From Elioraea sp051860475 (GTDB lineage: Bacteria > Pseudomonadota > Alphaproteobacteria > Acetobacterales > Acetobacteraceae): a DNA stretch of 5,637 bases. Within the stretch, counting starts at the first letter, position 1, and every line of letters starts with the position of its first letter. The position numbers and the translations under genes were made by a program. The notes beneath the pieces were generated by a model. It worked only from the letters and a program-made list of their open reading frames with translations, had not been told where the DNA came from and did no database searches. The DNA lies in the NCBI RefSeq assembly GCF_051860475.1, contig NZ_JBHYDW010000205.1, forward strand, positions 1 to 5,637, in the 5' to 3' direction. Positions 1 to 5,271 of this stretch are shown in pieces.

Positions 1-965
1 AGAGCGGCGTGATCGCGATCGCGCTCCTGCTGGTCGTGGTGGCGGCTTCGCTCGCGCGCGGGCGGATCGGCCTCGCCTATCAGCGCTGGCGCGCCCTGCA
101 TGCGGCGCTGGGGCTGGCGGCGGCGGCCTTCGCCGTCCATCACGCGCTGCGCGTCGGGCTCTACAGCGAGTCCGCGCCGCTGCGGGGGTTCTGGCTCGGC
201 GGGCTCGCGCTCGCGGCCTTCGCCCTGGTCTGGACCTGGGCGATCAAGCCGGTCCGCGACGCGCGCGCCGGCTGGCGTGTTGCGTCCGTCGCGCCGCTCG
301 GCCCGGACTACTGGGAGGTGGTGCTCGACCGGCCGTCGCGCGAACCGCTCGCCTTCACCGCCGGGCAGTTCGCCTGGCTCGCCTTTGGCCGCCGCGCGCC
401 GTGGGACGACAACCCGTTCTCGATCGCCTCCGCGCCCGGCGATCCGCGCCTCGCTTTCGTCATCCGCGAGGCCGGCGACCTGACGCGCACGATCGGCTCG
501 CTGCCGCTCGGCTCAGCCGTGCGCGTCGATGCGCCGCACGGCGCCTTCGTGCTCGACAAGCGCGACCGGCGCGCGGTGCTGCTGATTGCCGGCGGGGCGG
601 GGATCGCGCCGATCCTGTCGCTCTGGCGCGATCTCGCCGCGCGGCCCGATGCCGGCGAGGTGCGGCTCGTCTACGGCGCCTGGACGGCAGAGCGGCTGCT
701 CTACCGCGACGAGCTCGCGCGCACCGCGGCCGAGACGGGCTTCGGCCTGTTCCTGCGCGTGGACGAAGGGCCGCTCTGCGCCGGCGCGACCCGCGGCATC
801 CTCGACGCGTCGATCCTGCGTGAGGCGCTGGCGGGGCTCGATCCGAACGCCACCGTGGCGATGGTCTGCGGGCCCACGCCGATGATGCTGGCGGTCGCGG
901 CGACGCTGGAGCGGCTCGGGCTGCCGCCCGACGCGATCCGCTACGAGCGGTTCGACTATGACTGA
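1..965 (+). CDS. Ferric-reductase-like flavocytochrome, 3' part (cut by left edge)
   Basis: This is a membrane flavocytochrome of the ferric reductase/NADPH-oxidase-like superfamily. Such proteins pass electrons from NAD(P)H through FAD to transmembrane haem b. The frame is open to the window edge (first full codon at base 3), so the GTG at base 9 is probably internal and the first membrane helices lie outside. Counting from that GTG, hydrophobic segments lie at about 1-16, 33-51 and 61-79. The second includes H31 and H44/H45, with the 13-14 residue spacing of haem-ligand pairs on one helix. The soluble part starts near residue 88. It shows an FAD-binding NPFSIAS (135-141), an APHGAF loop (175-180), the dinucleotide-binding GGAGIAP (195-201), CGP (287-289) and an aromatic C-terminus, FDYD. 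The true substrate is not visible: it could be iron, a quinone or a partner cytochrome. The 3' end overlaps the next small gene. Confidence 0.88.
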   Translation, partial: SGVIAIALLLVVVAASLARGRIGLAYQRWRALHAALGLAAAAFAVHHALRVGLYSESAPLRGFWLGGLALAAFALVWTWAIKPVRDARAGWRVASVAPLGPDYWEVVLDRPSREPLAFTAGQFAWLAFGRRAPWDDNPFSIASAPGDPRLAFVIREAGDLTRTIGSLPLGSAVRVDAPHGAFVLDKRDRRAVLLIAGGAGIAPILSLWRDLAARPDAGEVRLVYGAWTAERLLYRDELARTAAETGFGLFLRVDEGPLCAGATRGILDASILREALAGLDPNATVAMVCGPTPMMLAVAATLERLGLPPDAIRYERFDYD

Positions 966-1077
966 GCGCGCGCCGATGCCGCGCGTGGAGCGGCGGATGC
1001 GCACGGGCGTGCGCCTGCTGCTCGGCGCGATCTGGCTCGCGGTCGCGTTGTTCGCGCTGCGCGCGCTGGTGCTGTAG
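958..1077 (+). CDS. Small single-helix membrane protein, 39 residues
   Basis: This short frame starts at an ATG inside the last codons of the flavocytochrome gene, overlapping it by 8 bases in another frame. Such an arrangement is typical of translational coupling. A weak ribosome site, GAGCGG (945-950), lies 7 bases upstream. The product begins with a basic stretch (R4, R9, R12, R13, R15, R19) followed by one hydrophobic helix at about 20-39, ending LVL with no tail. By the positive-inside rule the N-terminus should be cytoplasmic. The stop lies 3 bases from the end of the converging cytochrome gene, so the frame exactly fills the space between the two genes, which argues that it is real. 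I recognise no family. It may be an accessory subunit of the flavocytochrome; that is inference from position. Confidence 0.55.
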   Translation: MTERAPMPRVERRMRTGVRLLLGAIWLAVALFALRALVL

Positions 1078-1080
1078 CGC

Positions 1081-1368
1081 TCAGCGCCGCACGTGGTTCG
1101 TCTCCAGCCAGGCGATGATGGCGGCGCGCTTGGCGTCATCCTCGGCGGAGTGGGTCTTGAGGAAGTCATCGAGCGCGGCCTGCCGATCGGCCTGCGGGAG
1201 ATCGACGAAGCGGCGCATGAAGCGCGCAGGCGTTCGGTGGCAGGAGGCGCAGGCCTCCTGGTAGGCGGTCTCGCCCAGATCGGTCGCGCGCGGCTGCTGG
1301 CCCATCGCGCGCGTCGGCACAGGCGTGAGCATCGAGACGGCAAGCAGGGCGACGACCGCAGCGCGCAT
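1081..1368 (-). CDS. Small exported c-type cytochrome, one haem
   Basis: The product is a 95-residue monohaem cytochrome c, expected in the periplasm. The chosen ATG (1366-1368) follows a strong ribosome site, GGAGGAA (1373-1379 on the opposite strand). A start 16 codons upstream would add a tail in front of the signal peptide. Residues 1-21 look like a signal peptide (basic R2, hydrophobic 4-15, likely cleavage after TRA). The haem-binding CASCH is at 40-44. The rest is a short helical region rich in charged residues. There is no methionine in the usual distal position; the only one after the haem motif is M51, seven residues past the haem His. H73, in KTHS, is the better candidate sixth ligand. 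The gene converges on the flavocytochrome/small-membrane-protein pair, so an electron-transfer partnership is plausible but unproven. An FNR/FixK-type site lies 63 bases upstream of the start. Confidence 0.85.
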   Translation of the reverse strand: MRAAVVALLAVSMLTPVPTRAMGQQPRATDLGETAYQEACASCHRTPARFMRRFVDLPQADRQAALDDFLKTHSAEDDAKRAAIIAWLETNHVRR

Positions 1369-1370
1369 GG

Positions 1371-1383
1371 GCTTCCTCCCTCC
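1371..1383 (-). promoter_or_regulatory. Double Shine-Dalgarno that fixes the cytochrome start
   Basis: Read on the minus strand, two GGAGG cores stand in tandem (CCTCC at 1375-1379 and 1379-1383 on the plus strand). The nearer one is 6 bases before the ATG at 1368. This is the strongest ribosome site in the window and selects the start that gives a standard signal peptide. Confidence 0.7.
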
Positions 1384-1396
1384 AGCGTTTGGCGTC

Positions 1397-1402
1397 AGTC
1401 TG
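1397..1402 (-). promoter_or_regulatory. Possible -10 element of the cytochrome gene
   Basis: On the minus strand this reads CAGACT, which shares A2, A4 and T6 with TATAAT. If transcription starts near 1390, the palindrome at 1425-1438 is centred at about -41.5, the usual place for an FNR-type activator, and the leader is about 22 bases long. The hexamer was picked because of this geometry, so it is weak by itself. Confidence 0.25.
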
Positions 1403-1424
1403 CCGGCGCCTTCCACGCCGATCG

Positions 1425-1438
1425 TTGACCGAGGTCAA
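1425..1438. promoter_or_regulatory. FNR/FixK-type palindromic operator
   Basis: TTGACC-GA-GGTCAA is a perfect 6+6 inverted repeat. It contains TTGA-N6-TCAA, the core recognised by FNR, FnrL and FixK regulators. It sits in the 70-base gap between the divergent cytochrome and dpaL genes. Its centre is about 63 bases upstream of the cytochrome ATG, which suits class II activation of that gene. On the other side it touches the dpaL GTG at 1439 and contains that gene's ribosome site (GAGG, 1431-1434), so a bound regulator could block dpaL transcription. The motif match is direct; the regulator and the effect are inferred. Confidence 0.55.
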
Positions 1439-2620
1439 GTGACACTCCTGCCCGCCCTGCCGTTTCGCCTCCATCTCCATGCCGCGAACGGACACGCCGG
1501 CACACCGGTGCTCGACGACGCCGGGTTCCGCGCCGCGCGCGACGCGATCACCTCCTGGCCGAGATATGCGCCGACGCCGCTGCACGACCTGCCGGGGCTT
1601 GCGCGCGCGCTCGGCGTCGGCGCGCTGCGCTGGAAGGACGAGGGCGGACGCTTCGGGCTCGGCAGCTTCAAGGCGCTGGGCGGCGCCTATGCGGTCGCGC
1701 GGCACCTGATCTGTACGCTCGCGACGCGGGGGATCGCGGCGACGGACGCCGAGCTCGCCGCCGGGCGCTTCGCGGCCGAGACGCGCGCCATCACCGTCGC
1801 CTGCGCGACCGACGGCAATCACGGCCGCTCGGTCGCCTGGGGCGCTGCGCGCTTCCACTGCCGCGCGGTGATCTATATCCACGAGACCGTCAGCGACGGC
1901 CGCGCGGCGGCGATCGCGCGGTTCGGCGCCGAGGTCCGCCGCGTGCCCGGCACCTATGACGATGCGGTGCGCCACGCCGCCGAGGATGCGGCAGTCAACG
2001 GGTGGACCGTGGTCTCCGACACCTCCTATCCCGGCTACACCGACATCCCGCGCGACGTTATGCAGGGCTATCGCGTGATGGCGGACGAGGCGTTCGCGCA
2101 ATGGACCGGCCCGGCACCGACGCATCTGTTCGTGCAGGGCGGCGTGGGCGGTGTCGCCGCCGCGGTCGCCGCCCAGGCGGCGCTGCATTTCGGCAAAACC
2201 GCGCCGCGCCTCATCGTCGTCGAGCCCGACCGGTTCGACTGCCTCTGCCGCAGCGCCGTCGCGGGCAGGCCCACGCCCTCGCCGCCCGGCCCCGACACGA
2301 TCATGGCCGGGCTCGCCTGTGGCGAAGTCTCGATCCTGGCCTTCGACGAGCTGCTGCACCGCGCCGACGCGTTCATGGCGGTGCCCGACGAGGCGGTCGC
2401 GCCGGCGATGCGGGCGCTGGCGCGCGGCGTGGACGGCGATCCCGCGGTGGTCGCCGGCGAGAGCGCGGTCGCCGGGCTGATCGGACTCGCGCTCGCGCGA
2501 CGCGACGCGGGCTCTGCCGCCGCGCTCGGGCTCGACGGAGCGGCGCGCGTCCTGCTGTTCGGCACCGAGGGCGCGACCGATCCCGAGCTTTACGCCCGCC
2601 TCGTCGGCGCGGCGGCCTGA
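1439..2620 (+). CDS. dpaL: 2,3-Diaminopropionate ammonia-lyase
   Basis: This PLP-dependent fold-type II lyase converts 2,3-diaminopropionate to pyruvate and two ammonia molecules in the cytoplasm. The predicted 393 residues match the usual length of about 400. The PLP lysine is K78 in GSFKALGGAYA. D125 (ATDGNHGRS) and D194 (SDTSYPGYTDIP) correspond to the two catalytic aspartates known in the E. coli enzyme (D120 and D189), with the same spacing. The phosphate-binding glycine loop is GGVGG (234-238), and the MAGLACGE and GESAV signatures follow. I chose the GTG at 1439, preceded by GAGG at 1431-1434 (spacing 4). The frame stays open to 1325, but that extension is antisense to the cytochrome signal peptide and unlike the family N-terminus. 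Threonine dehydratase is a relative but lacks this signature set. The reductase gene follows after 35 bases, probably in one operon. Confidence 0.92.
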   Translation: MTLLPALPFRLHLHAANGHAGTPVLDDAGFRAARDAITSWPRYAPTPLHDLPGLARALGVGALRWKDEGGRFGLGSFKALGGAYAVARHLICTLATRGIAATDAELAAGRFAAETRAITVACATDGNHGRSVAWGAARFHCRAVIYIHETVSDGRAAAIARFGAEVRRVPGTYDDAVRHAAEDAAVNGWTVVSDTSYPGYTDIPRDVMQGYRVMADEAFAQWTGPAPTHLFVQGGVGGVAAAVAAQAALHFGKTAPRLIVVEPDRFDCLCRSAVAGRPTPSPPGPDTIMAGLACGEVSILAFDELLHRADAFMAVPDEAVAPAMRALARGVDGDPAVVAGESAVAGLIGLALARRDAGSAAALGLDGAARVLLFGTEGATDPELYARLVGAAA

Positions 2621-2645
2621 CCGGACCCGCCCAACCCCGAGAACC

Positions 2646-2650
2646 GGAGG
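2646..2650 (+). promoter_or_regulatory. Shine-Dalgarno of the quinone oxidoreductase gene
   Basis: GGAGG stands 5 bases before the ATG at 2656. The reading frame runs open far upstream (to 2002) through dpaL in another phase; this ribosome site marks the true start. Confidence 0.75.
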
Positions 2651-2655
2651 ACCCG

Positions 2656-3657
2656 ATGCCCGTTCCCGACACGATGCGCCACGTCGCCTGCGAGGGCCAC
2701 GGCGGGCCGGAGGTGATGCGCGTCGTCACCGGCCCGGTGCCGCAACCGGGCCCGGGCGAGCTGCTGATCGAGGTGCACGCCGCCGGCGTGAACCGGCCCG
2801 ACATCCAGCAGCGCCGCGGCGCGTACCCGCCGCCCGCCGGCGCCTCGCCGATCCTCGGGCTGGAGGCGGCCGGCACCGTCGCGGCAATCGGCGAGGGGGT
2901 CGAGGGATGGAGCATCGGCGATCCGGTCTCGGCGCTCTGCAACGGCGGCGGCTACGCGGAGTACGTCGCCGTGCCGGCGCCGCAATGCCTGACGCCGCCC
3001 GAAGGCTACGACCACCTGCGCGCCGCCGCCCTGCCCGAGACCTACTTCACGGTCTGGGCCAATCTGTTCCAGCGCGGCGGGCTCGCGAAGGGCGAGGCCG
3101 TGCTGATCCACGGCGGCTCCTCGGGCATCGGCACCACCGCCATCCAGCTTGCGCGCGAGTTCGGCGCGCGCGTGTTCGCCACCGCCGGCAACGTGGACAA
3201 GTGCACCGCGTGCCTGCGCCTCGGCGCGGAGGCGGCGATCGACTACAACGCGCAAGACTTCGTCGAGGAGGTGAAGCGGCTGACCGACGGCCGCGGCGTC
3301 GACGTGGTGCTCGACATGGTCGGTGGCGACTACATCGCGCGCAACCTGCGCTGCCTCGCGCTCGACGGGCGGCTGATCCAGATCGCGTTCCTGCAGGGCT
3401 CGAAGGTCCGCGACTTCGATTTGCTGCCGGTGATGACGAAGCGGTTGACCGTCACCGGCAGCACCATGCGCCCGCGCACCACCGCCCAGAAGGGCGCGAT
3501 CGCGGCGGAACTGCGCGAGCGGGTCTGGCCGGTGCTCGCGGCGGGGCGCTGCGGCCCGGTGATCTACGGCACCTATGCCCTCGACGAGGTCGTTGAGGCG
3601 CACAGGCTGATGGAATCGAGCGCGCATATCGGCAAGATCATGCTGACGGTGCGCTGA
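2656..3657 (+). CDS. NAD(P)H quinone oxidoreductase, PIG3 family
   Basis: The product is a 333-residue zinc-independent medium-chain reductase of the quinone oxidoreductase/PIG3 (TP53I3) type, which reduces quinones or related carbonyl compounds with NADPH in the cytoplasm. The N-terminal GroES-like domain shows GHGGPEVM (14-21), AAGVNRPDIQQRRG (42-55), PILGLEAAG (65-73) and GGGYAEYV (97-104). AALPETYFTVW (124-134) is characteristic of the PIG3 branch. The Rossmann domain has HGGSSGIGTTAIQLA (152-166), then DVVLDMVGG, and ends with AHIGKIMLTV, typical of the family. I see no zinc-binding cysteine cluster. The length is normal and nothing is missing. It begins 35 bases after dpaL with its own strong ribosome site, so the two are probably co-transcribed, although no biochemical link is evident. 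The native substrate cannot be read from sequence. Confidence 0.9.
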   Translation: MPVPDTMRHVACEGHGGPEVMRVVTGPVPQPGPGELLIEVHAAGVNRPDIQQRRGAYPPPAGASPILGLEAAGTVAAIGEGVEGWSIGDPVSALCNGGGYAEYVAVPAPQCLTPPEGYDHLRAAALPETYFTVWANLFQRGGLAKGEAVLIHGGSSGIGTTAIQLAREFGARVFATAGNVDKCTACLRLGAEAAIDYNAQDFVEEVKRLTDGRGVDVVLDMVGGDYIARNLRCLALDGRLIQIAFLQGSKVRDFDLLPVMTKRLTVTGSTMRPRTTAQKGAIAAELRERVWPVLAAGRCGPVIYGTYALDEVVEAHRLMESSAHIGKIMLTVR

Positions 3658-3766
3658 TCCAGGGCGCGCTGGCGCGCGCGCTGTGATCCCGCTCACTCGG
3701 TCGGTCGTCCCGCCGTCGCATCCTTGACCCGGGCGCCACGCCGGCGCAGGCCGAGGGACCACGGCG
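3658..3766. other. Intergenic leader before the 191-residue protein
   Basis: These 109 bases hold a GC alternation (GCGCGC twice, 3664-3677) that can fold only into a short weak stem without a T run, and a CRP-like inverted repeat at 3682-3697. A TTGACC lies at 3724-3729 without a convincing -10 partner. I see no small gene here. Transcription could either read through from the reductase or start here. Confidence 0.4.
3682..3697. promoter_or_regulatory. CRP-like site TGTGA-N6-TCACT
   Basis: TGTGA-TCCCGC-TCACT matches the CRP/cAMP-receptor consensus TGTGA-N6-TCACA at 9 of 10 half-site positions. It is intergenic, centred about 77 bases upstream of the ATG at 3767 and 32 bases after the reductase stop. 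Binding at -41.5 would put the transcription start near 3731. Alphaproteobacterial CRP relatives differ in preference, so the regulator is uncertain, and the short inverted repeat could instead be part of a weak hairpin. Confidence 0.38.
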
Positions 3767-4342
3767 ATGCGGAAGGACTCCAAGGTGATGGTACCCGGCA
3801 GCACGCCGGCCAGCACCCGGCTTGCGATCGATCTGGAGGCGATCGTGAAGGAGGCCGCCGCGCGCCTCTCGGCCGCAGACCGCGCGCAGCTGATCGCCAG
3901 CCAGGAGGACGAGACGGCGGAGCGCACCGCCGCCGGCGCCAAGCTCGACTCGGCCGTGACGGCGGCGCTGCGGCAGCTGAGCCCCGGCAATGGCTGGATC
4001 GTGTTCGCCAACCGTCAGGTGCGGAGCTTCCCGGGCATGGACGCGGCGACCTCAGCGAAGGCGATCGAGGAGTTCGTCCGCAATGACGGGCTCTGGTGGT
4101 GCGAGGACGAGCTCAGGCACCTGTTCGTGAATCGCAACAGTGGACGCAAGCGGCTGATCGGCGCGATGCGCCCGGATCTCGTGATCCAGGATCCGACCGA
4201 GCTGCTGACCATCTGGGATCTCACCTCGACCGAGCAGACCCGCCACCTCGCCAAGACGCTGCTGTATGCGCAGATCTTCGCGCGCGGCCGGCACCTCTGC
4301 CAGATCGGCGAGACGCACTGGACGGGGCTCGACTTCACATAG
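3767..4342 (+). CDS. Unknown protein with a PD-(D/E)XK-like C-terminal half
   Basis: I do not recognise this 191-residue protein by family. It has no signal peptide or membrane helix and should be cytoplasmic. Residues 18-70 are charged and alanine-rich, probably helical. The more ordered part starts at GNGWIVFANRQV (74-85), followed by an acidic FVRNDGLWWCEDELRHLF (103-120). RPDLVI (135-140) then leads, after a DPTE turn, to TIWDLTSTEQ (148-157), and a helix with H160 and K163 (RHLAKTLLYAQIF) follows. An acidic residue, a PD, a strand ending D-x-(K/T) and then a helix with a lysine is the layout of restriction-endonuclease-like folds. Here T153 stands where lysine is expected, so catalysis, if any, may use K163. 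The ATG at 3767 has GAGGGA (3753-3758) 8 bases upstream; an in-frame ATG at 3788 is the alternative. It appears to be a single-gene unit ending at a hairpin. Confidence 0.75.
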   Translation: MRKDSKVMVPGSTPASTRLAIDLEAIVKEAAARLSAADRAQLIASQEDETAERTAAGAKLDSAVTAALRQLSPGNGWIVFANRQVRSFPGMDAATSAKAIEEFVRNDGLWWCEDELRHLFVNRNSGRKRLIGAMRPDLVIQDPTELLTIWDLTSTEQTRHLAKTLLYAQIFARGRHLCQIGETHWTGLDFT

Positions 4343-4355
4343 CCCGGCCGCGATG

Positions 4356-4379
4356 CGCTGCCCCTCCGCCGGGGCAGCG
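4356..4379 (+). terminator. GC-rich hairpin after the unknown gene, possible terminator
   Basis: CGCTGCCCC (4356-4364) pairs perfectly with GGGGCAGCG (4371-4379) around a 6-base loop, giving a stable 9-bp stem that begins 13 bases after the stop at 4342. No T run follows, so it does not meet the standard intrinsic-terminator rule. Hairpins without a T run are common at gene ends in GC-rich genomes and may act by stabilising the RNA 3' end or pausing polymerase. Confidence 0.5.
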
Positions 4380-4387
4380 TCGCGCCG

Positions 4388-4403
4388 TTAACCAGCGCTT
4401 GAC
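4388..4403 (+). promoter_or_regulatory. CtrA-like site upstream of the EAL gene
   Basis: TTAA-CCAGCGC-TTGAC matches the alphaproteobacterial CtrA consensus TTAA-N7-TTAAC with one mismatch, and the first half reads TTAACCA, the preferred half-site form. It lies 58 bases before the ATG at 4462, in the only AT-richer patch of the gap. The second half doubles as a TTGACG -35-like hexamer (4399-4404), a position CtrA often overlaps; no good -10 follows at 16-18 bases. TTAA is rare in this GC-rich window and I noticed no other copy. The role is inferred. Confidence 0.4.
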
Positions 4404-4461
4404 GCATTGCCGCTCACCATTGCCGACGGGCCCTCAGGGCATCTCGTTGGAAGGATCGGAC

Positions 4462-5265
4462 ATGCCTGCGCTTTCTGCTGTCGCGACGGACCGGCCGGCC
4501 CCGGGTTTCGCGATCGCGTTCCAGCCGATCGTCGACATCGCCGAACGCCGCATCGTCGCCCAGGAGGCGCTGGTGCGCGGCCTCGGCGGTGGCTCGGCCG
4601 CGAGCGTGCTCGCGCGCGCCGAAGGCGGCGAGCGCTTCGGCCTCGAGATCGCGATCGCCCGGCACGCGCTTGCGCGCGCCGTCGCGCTCGGCGTCGAGAC
4701 CGACGTGCATGTGAACTTCTCCCCCGGCGTGCTGCTGCACACGCCCGATGTGCTGGCCGCGATTGTCGCGGTGGCCGAGGTTGAGCGTTTCCCGGTCGCG
4801 CAGCTGGTGCTCGAGGTGACGGAGGGCGAGAAGATCGATGATCCGCCGCGGCTTGCCAAGGTGGTCGAGGCCGCGCGCGCGCTCGGGCTCCGGATCGCCA
4901 TCGACGATTTCGGCGCCGGCTACAACGGCCTCTCGCTGCTCGCCGAGGTGCAGCCCGACATCATCAAGATCGACATGACGCTGACGCGCGGCGTCGACCT
5001 GCACCGCGTGCGCCGCTCGATCGTCGCCGGGATCCTGCGCATGGTCGAGCAGATGCCGCTGCGCACGATCGCCGAAGGCGTGGAGTCGCTCGGCGAGCTC
5101 TCCTGCCTGCACGCGCTCGGCCTCACCGAAATGCAGGGCTTCCTGTTCGGTCACCCGGTCTACGAGCGCGCGACCACCGAGCTCGACCTGCCTCTGACCA
5201 TCCGGGGCCTCACCGCCCCGCCGCCGCGGCCCGCGCTCCGGCTCGCGGCCGAGCGGGCGAACTGA
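4462..5265 (+). CDS. Free-standing EAL-domain c-di-GMP phosphodiesterase
   Basis: The product is a 267-residue protein consisting almost only of one EAL domain. EAL enzymes hydrolyse the second messenger cyclic di-GMP to pGpG in the cytoplasm. Visible active-site motifs are FQPIVD (20-25), EALVRG (35-40), N85 in VNFSP, E118 and E121 in LEVTEGE, the D148-D149 pair in DDFGAGYNGL, K169 in IIKID, E205 in AEGVES and Q225 in MQGFLFGHP. All metal and catalytic positions that I can place are kept; the only deviation is N155 where the DDFGxGYS loop usually has serine. EALVRG, EVTEGEKI and the QPDIIKIDM block resemble the EAL domains of BLUF-type proteins such as BlrP1 and YcgF, but no sensor domain or membrane helix is present. 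The ATG at 4462 follows GGAAGGA (4449-4455, spacing 6); the longer frame upstream overlaps the neighbouring gene. The C-terminal tail (about 240-267) is proline/arginine-rich. Confidence 0.9.
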   Translation: MPALSAVATDRPAPGFAIAFQPIVDIAERRIVAQEALVRGLGGGSAASVLARAEGGERFGLEIAIARHALARAVALGVETDVHVNFSPGVLLHTPDVLAAIVAVAEVERFPVAQLVLEVTEGEKIDDPPRLAKVVEAARALGLRIAIDDFGAGYNGLSLLAEVQPDIIKIDMTLTRGVDLHRVRRSIVAGILRMVEQMPLRTIAEGVESLGELSCLHALGLTEMQGFLFGHPVYERATTELDLPLTIRGLTAPPPRPALRLAAERAN

Positions 5266-5271
5266 TCGGCC

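Noticed and set aside
513..1343. Minus-strand frame of 276 codons antisense to the flavocytochrome and cytochrome genes
   Set aside because: Arginine/proline/serine-rich composition typical of shadow frames in GC-rich DNA; it overlaps two well-supported genes and shows no family motif.
1325..1438. 38-codon N-terminal extension of dpaL
   Set aside because: Antisense to the cytochrome signal peptide, unlike known DpaL N-termini, and crosses the regulatory gap.
1166..2359. Minus-strand frame of 397 codons across dpaL
   Set aside because: Low-complexity R/A/G/D composition, antisense to a gene with clear catalytic motifs, and no recognisable domain.
2002..2655. Upstream extension of the quinone oxidoreductase frame
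   Set aside because: It runs through dpaL in another phase and is arginine-rich; the ATG at 2656 has a strong ribosome site and gives the normal family length.
3664..3677. GCGCGC repeat as an intrinsic terminator of the dpaL-reductase pair
   Set aside because: Only about a 5-bp stem is possible with a usable loop, and no T run follows; alternating GC is common background here.
3724..3729. TTGACC as a -35 promoter element for the unknown gene
   Set aside because: No acceptable -10 hexamer at 16-18 bases downstream.
2590..4011. Minus-strand frame of 473 codons across the quinone oxidoreductase and part of the unknown gene
   Set aside because: Spans two plus-strand genes and an intergenic gap; composition is that of a GC-rich shadow frame.
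4096..4461. Upstream extension of the EAL frame
   Set aside because: It overlaps the unknown gene in another phase and crosses the hairpin; the ATG at 4462 has a good ribosome site and the domain starts soon after.
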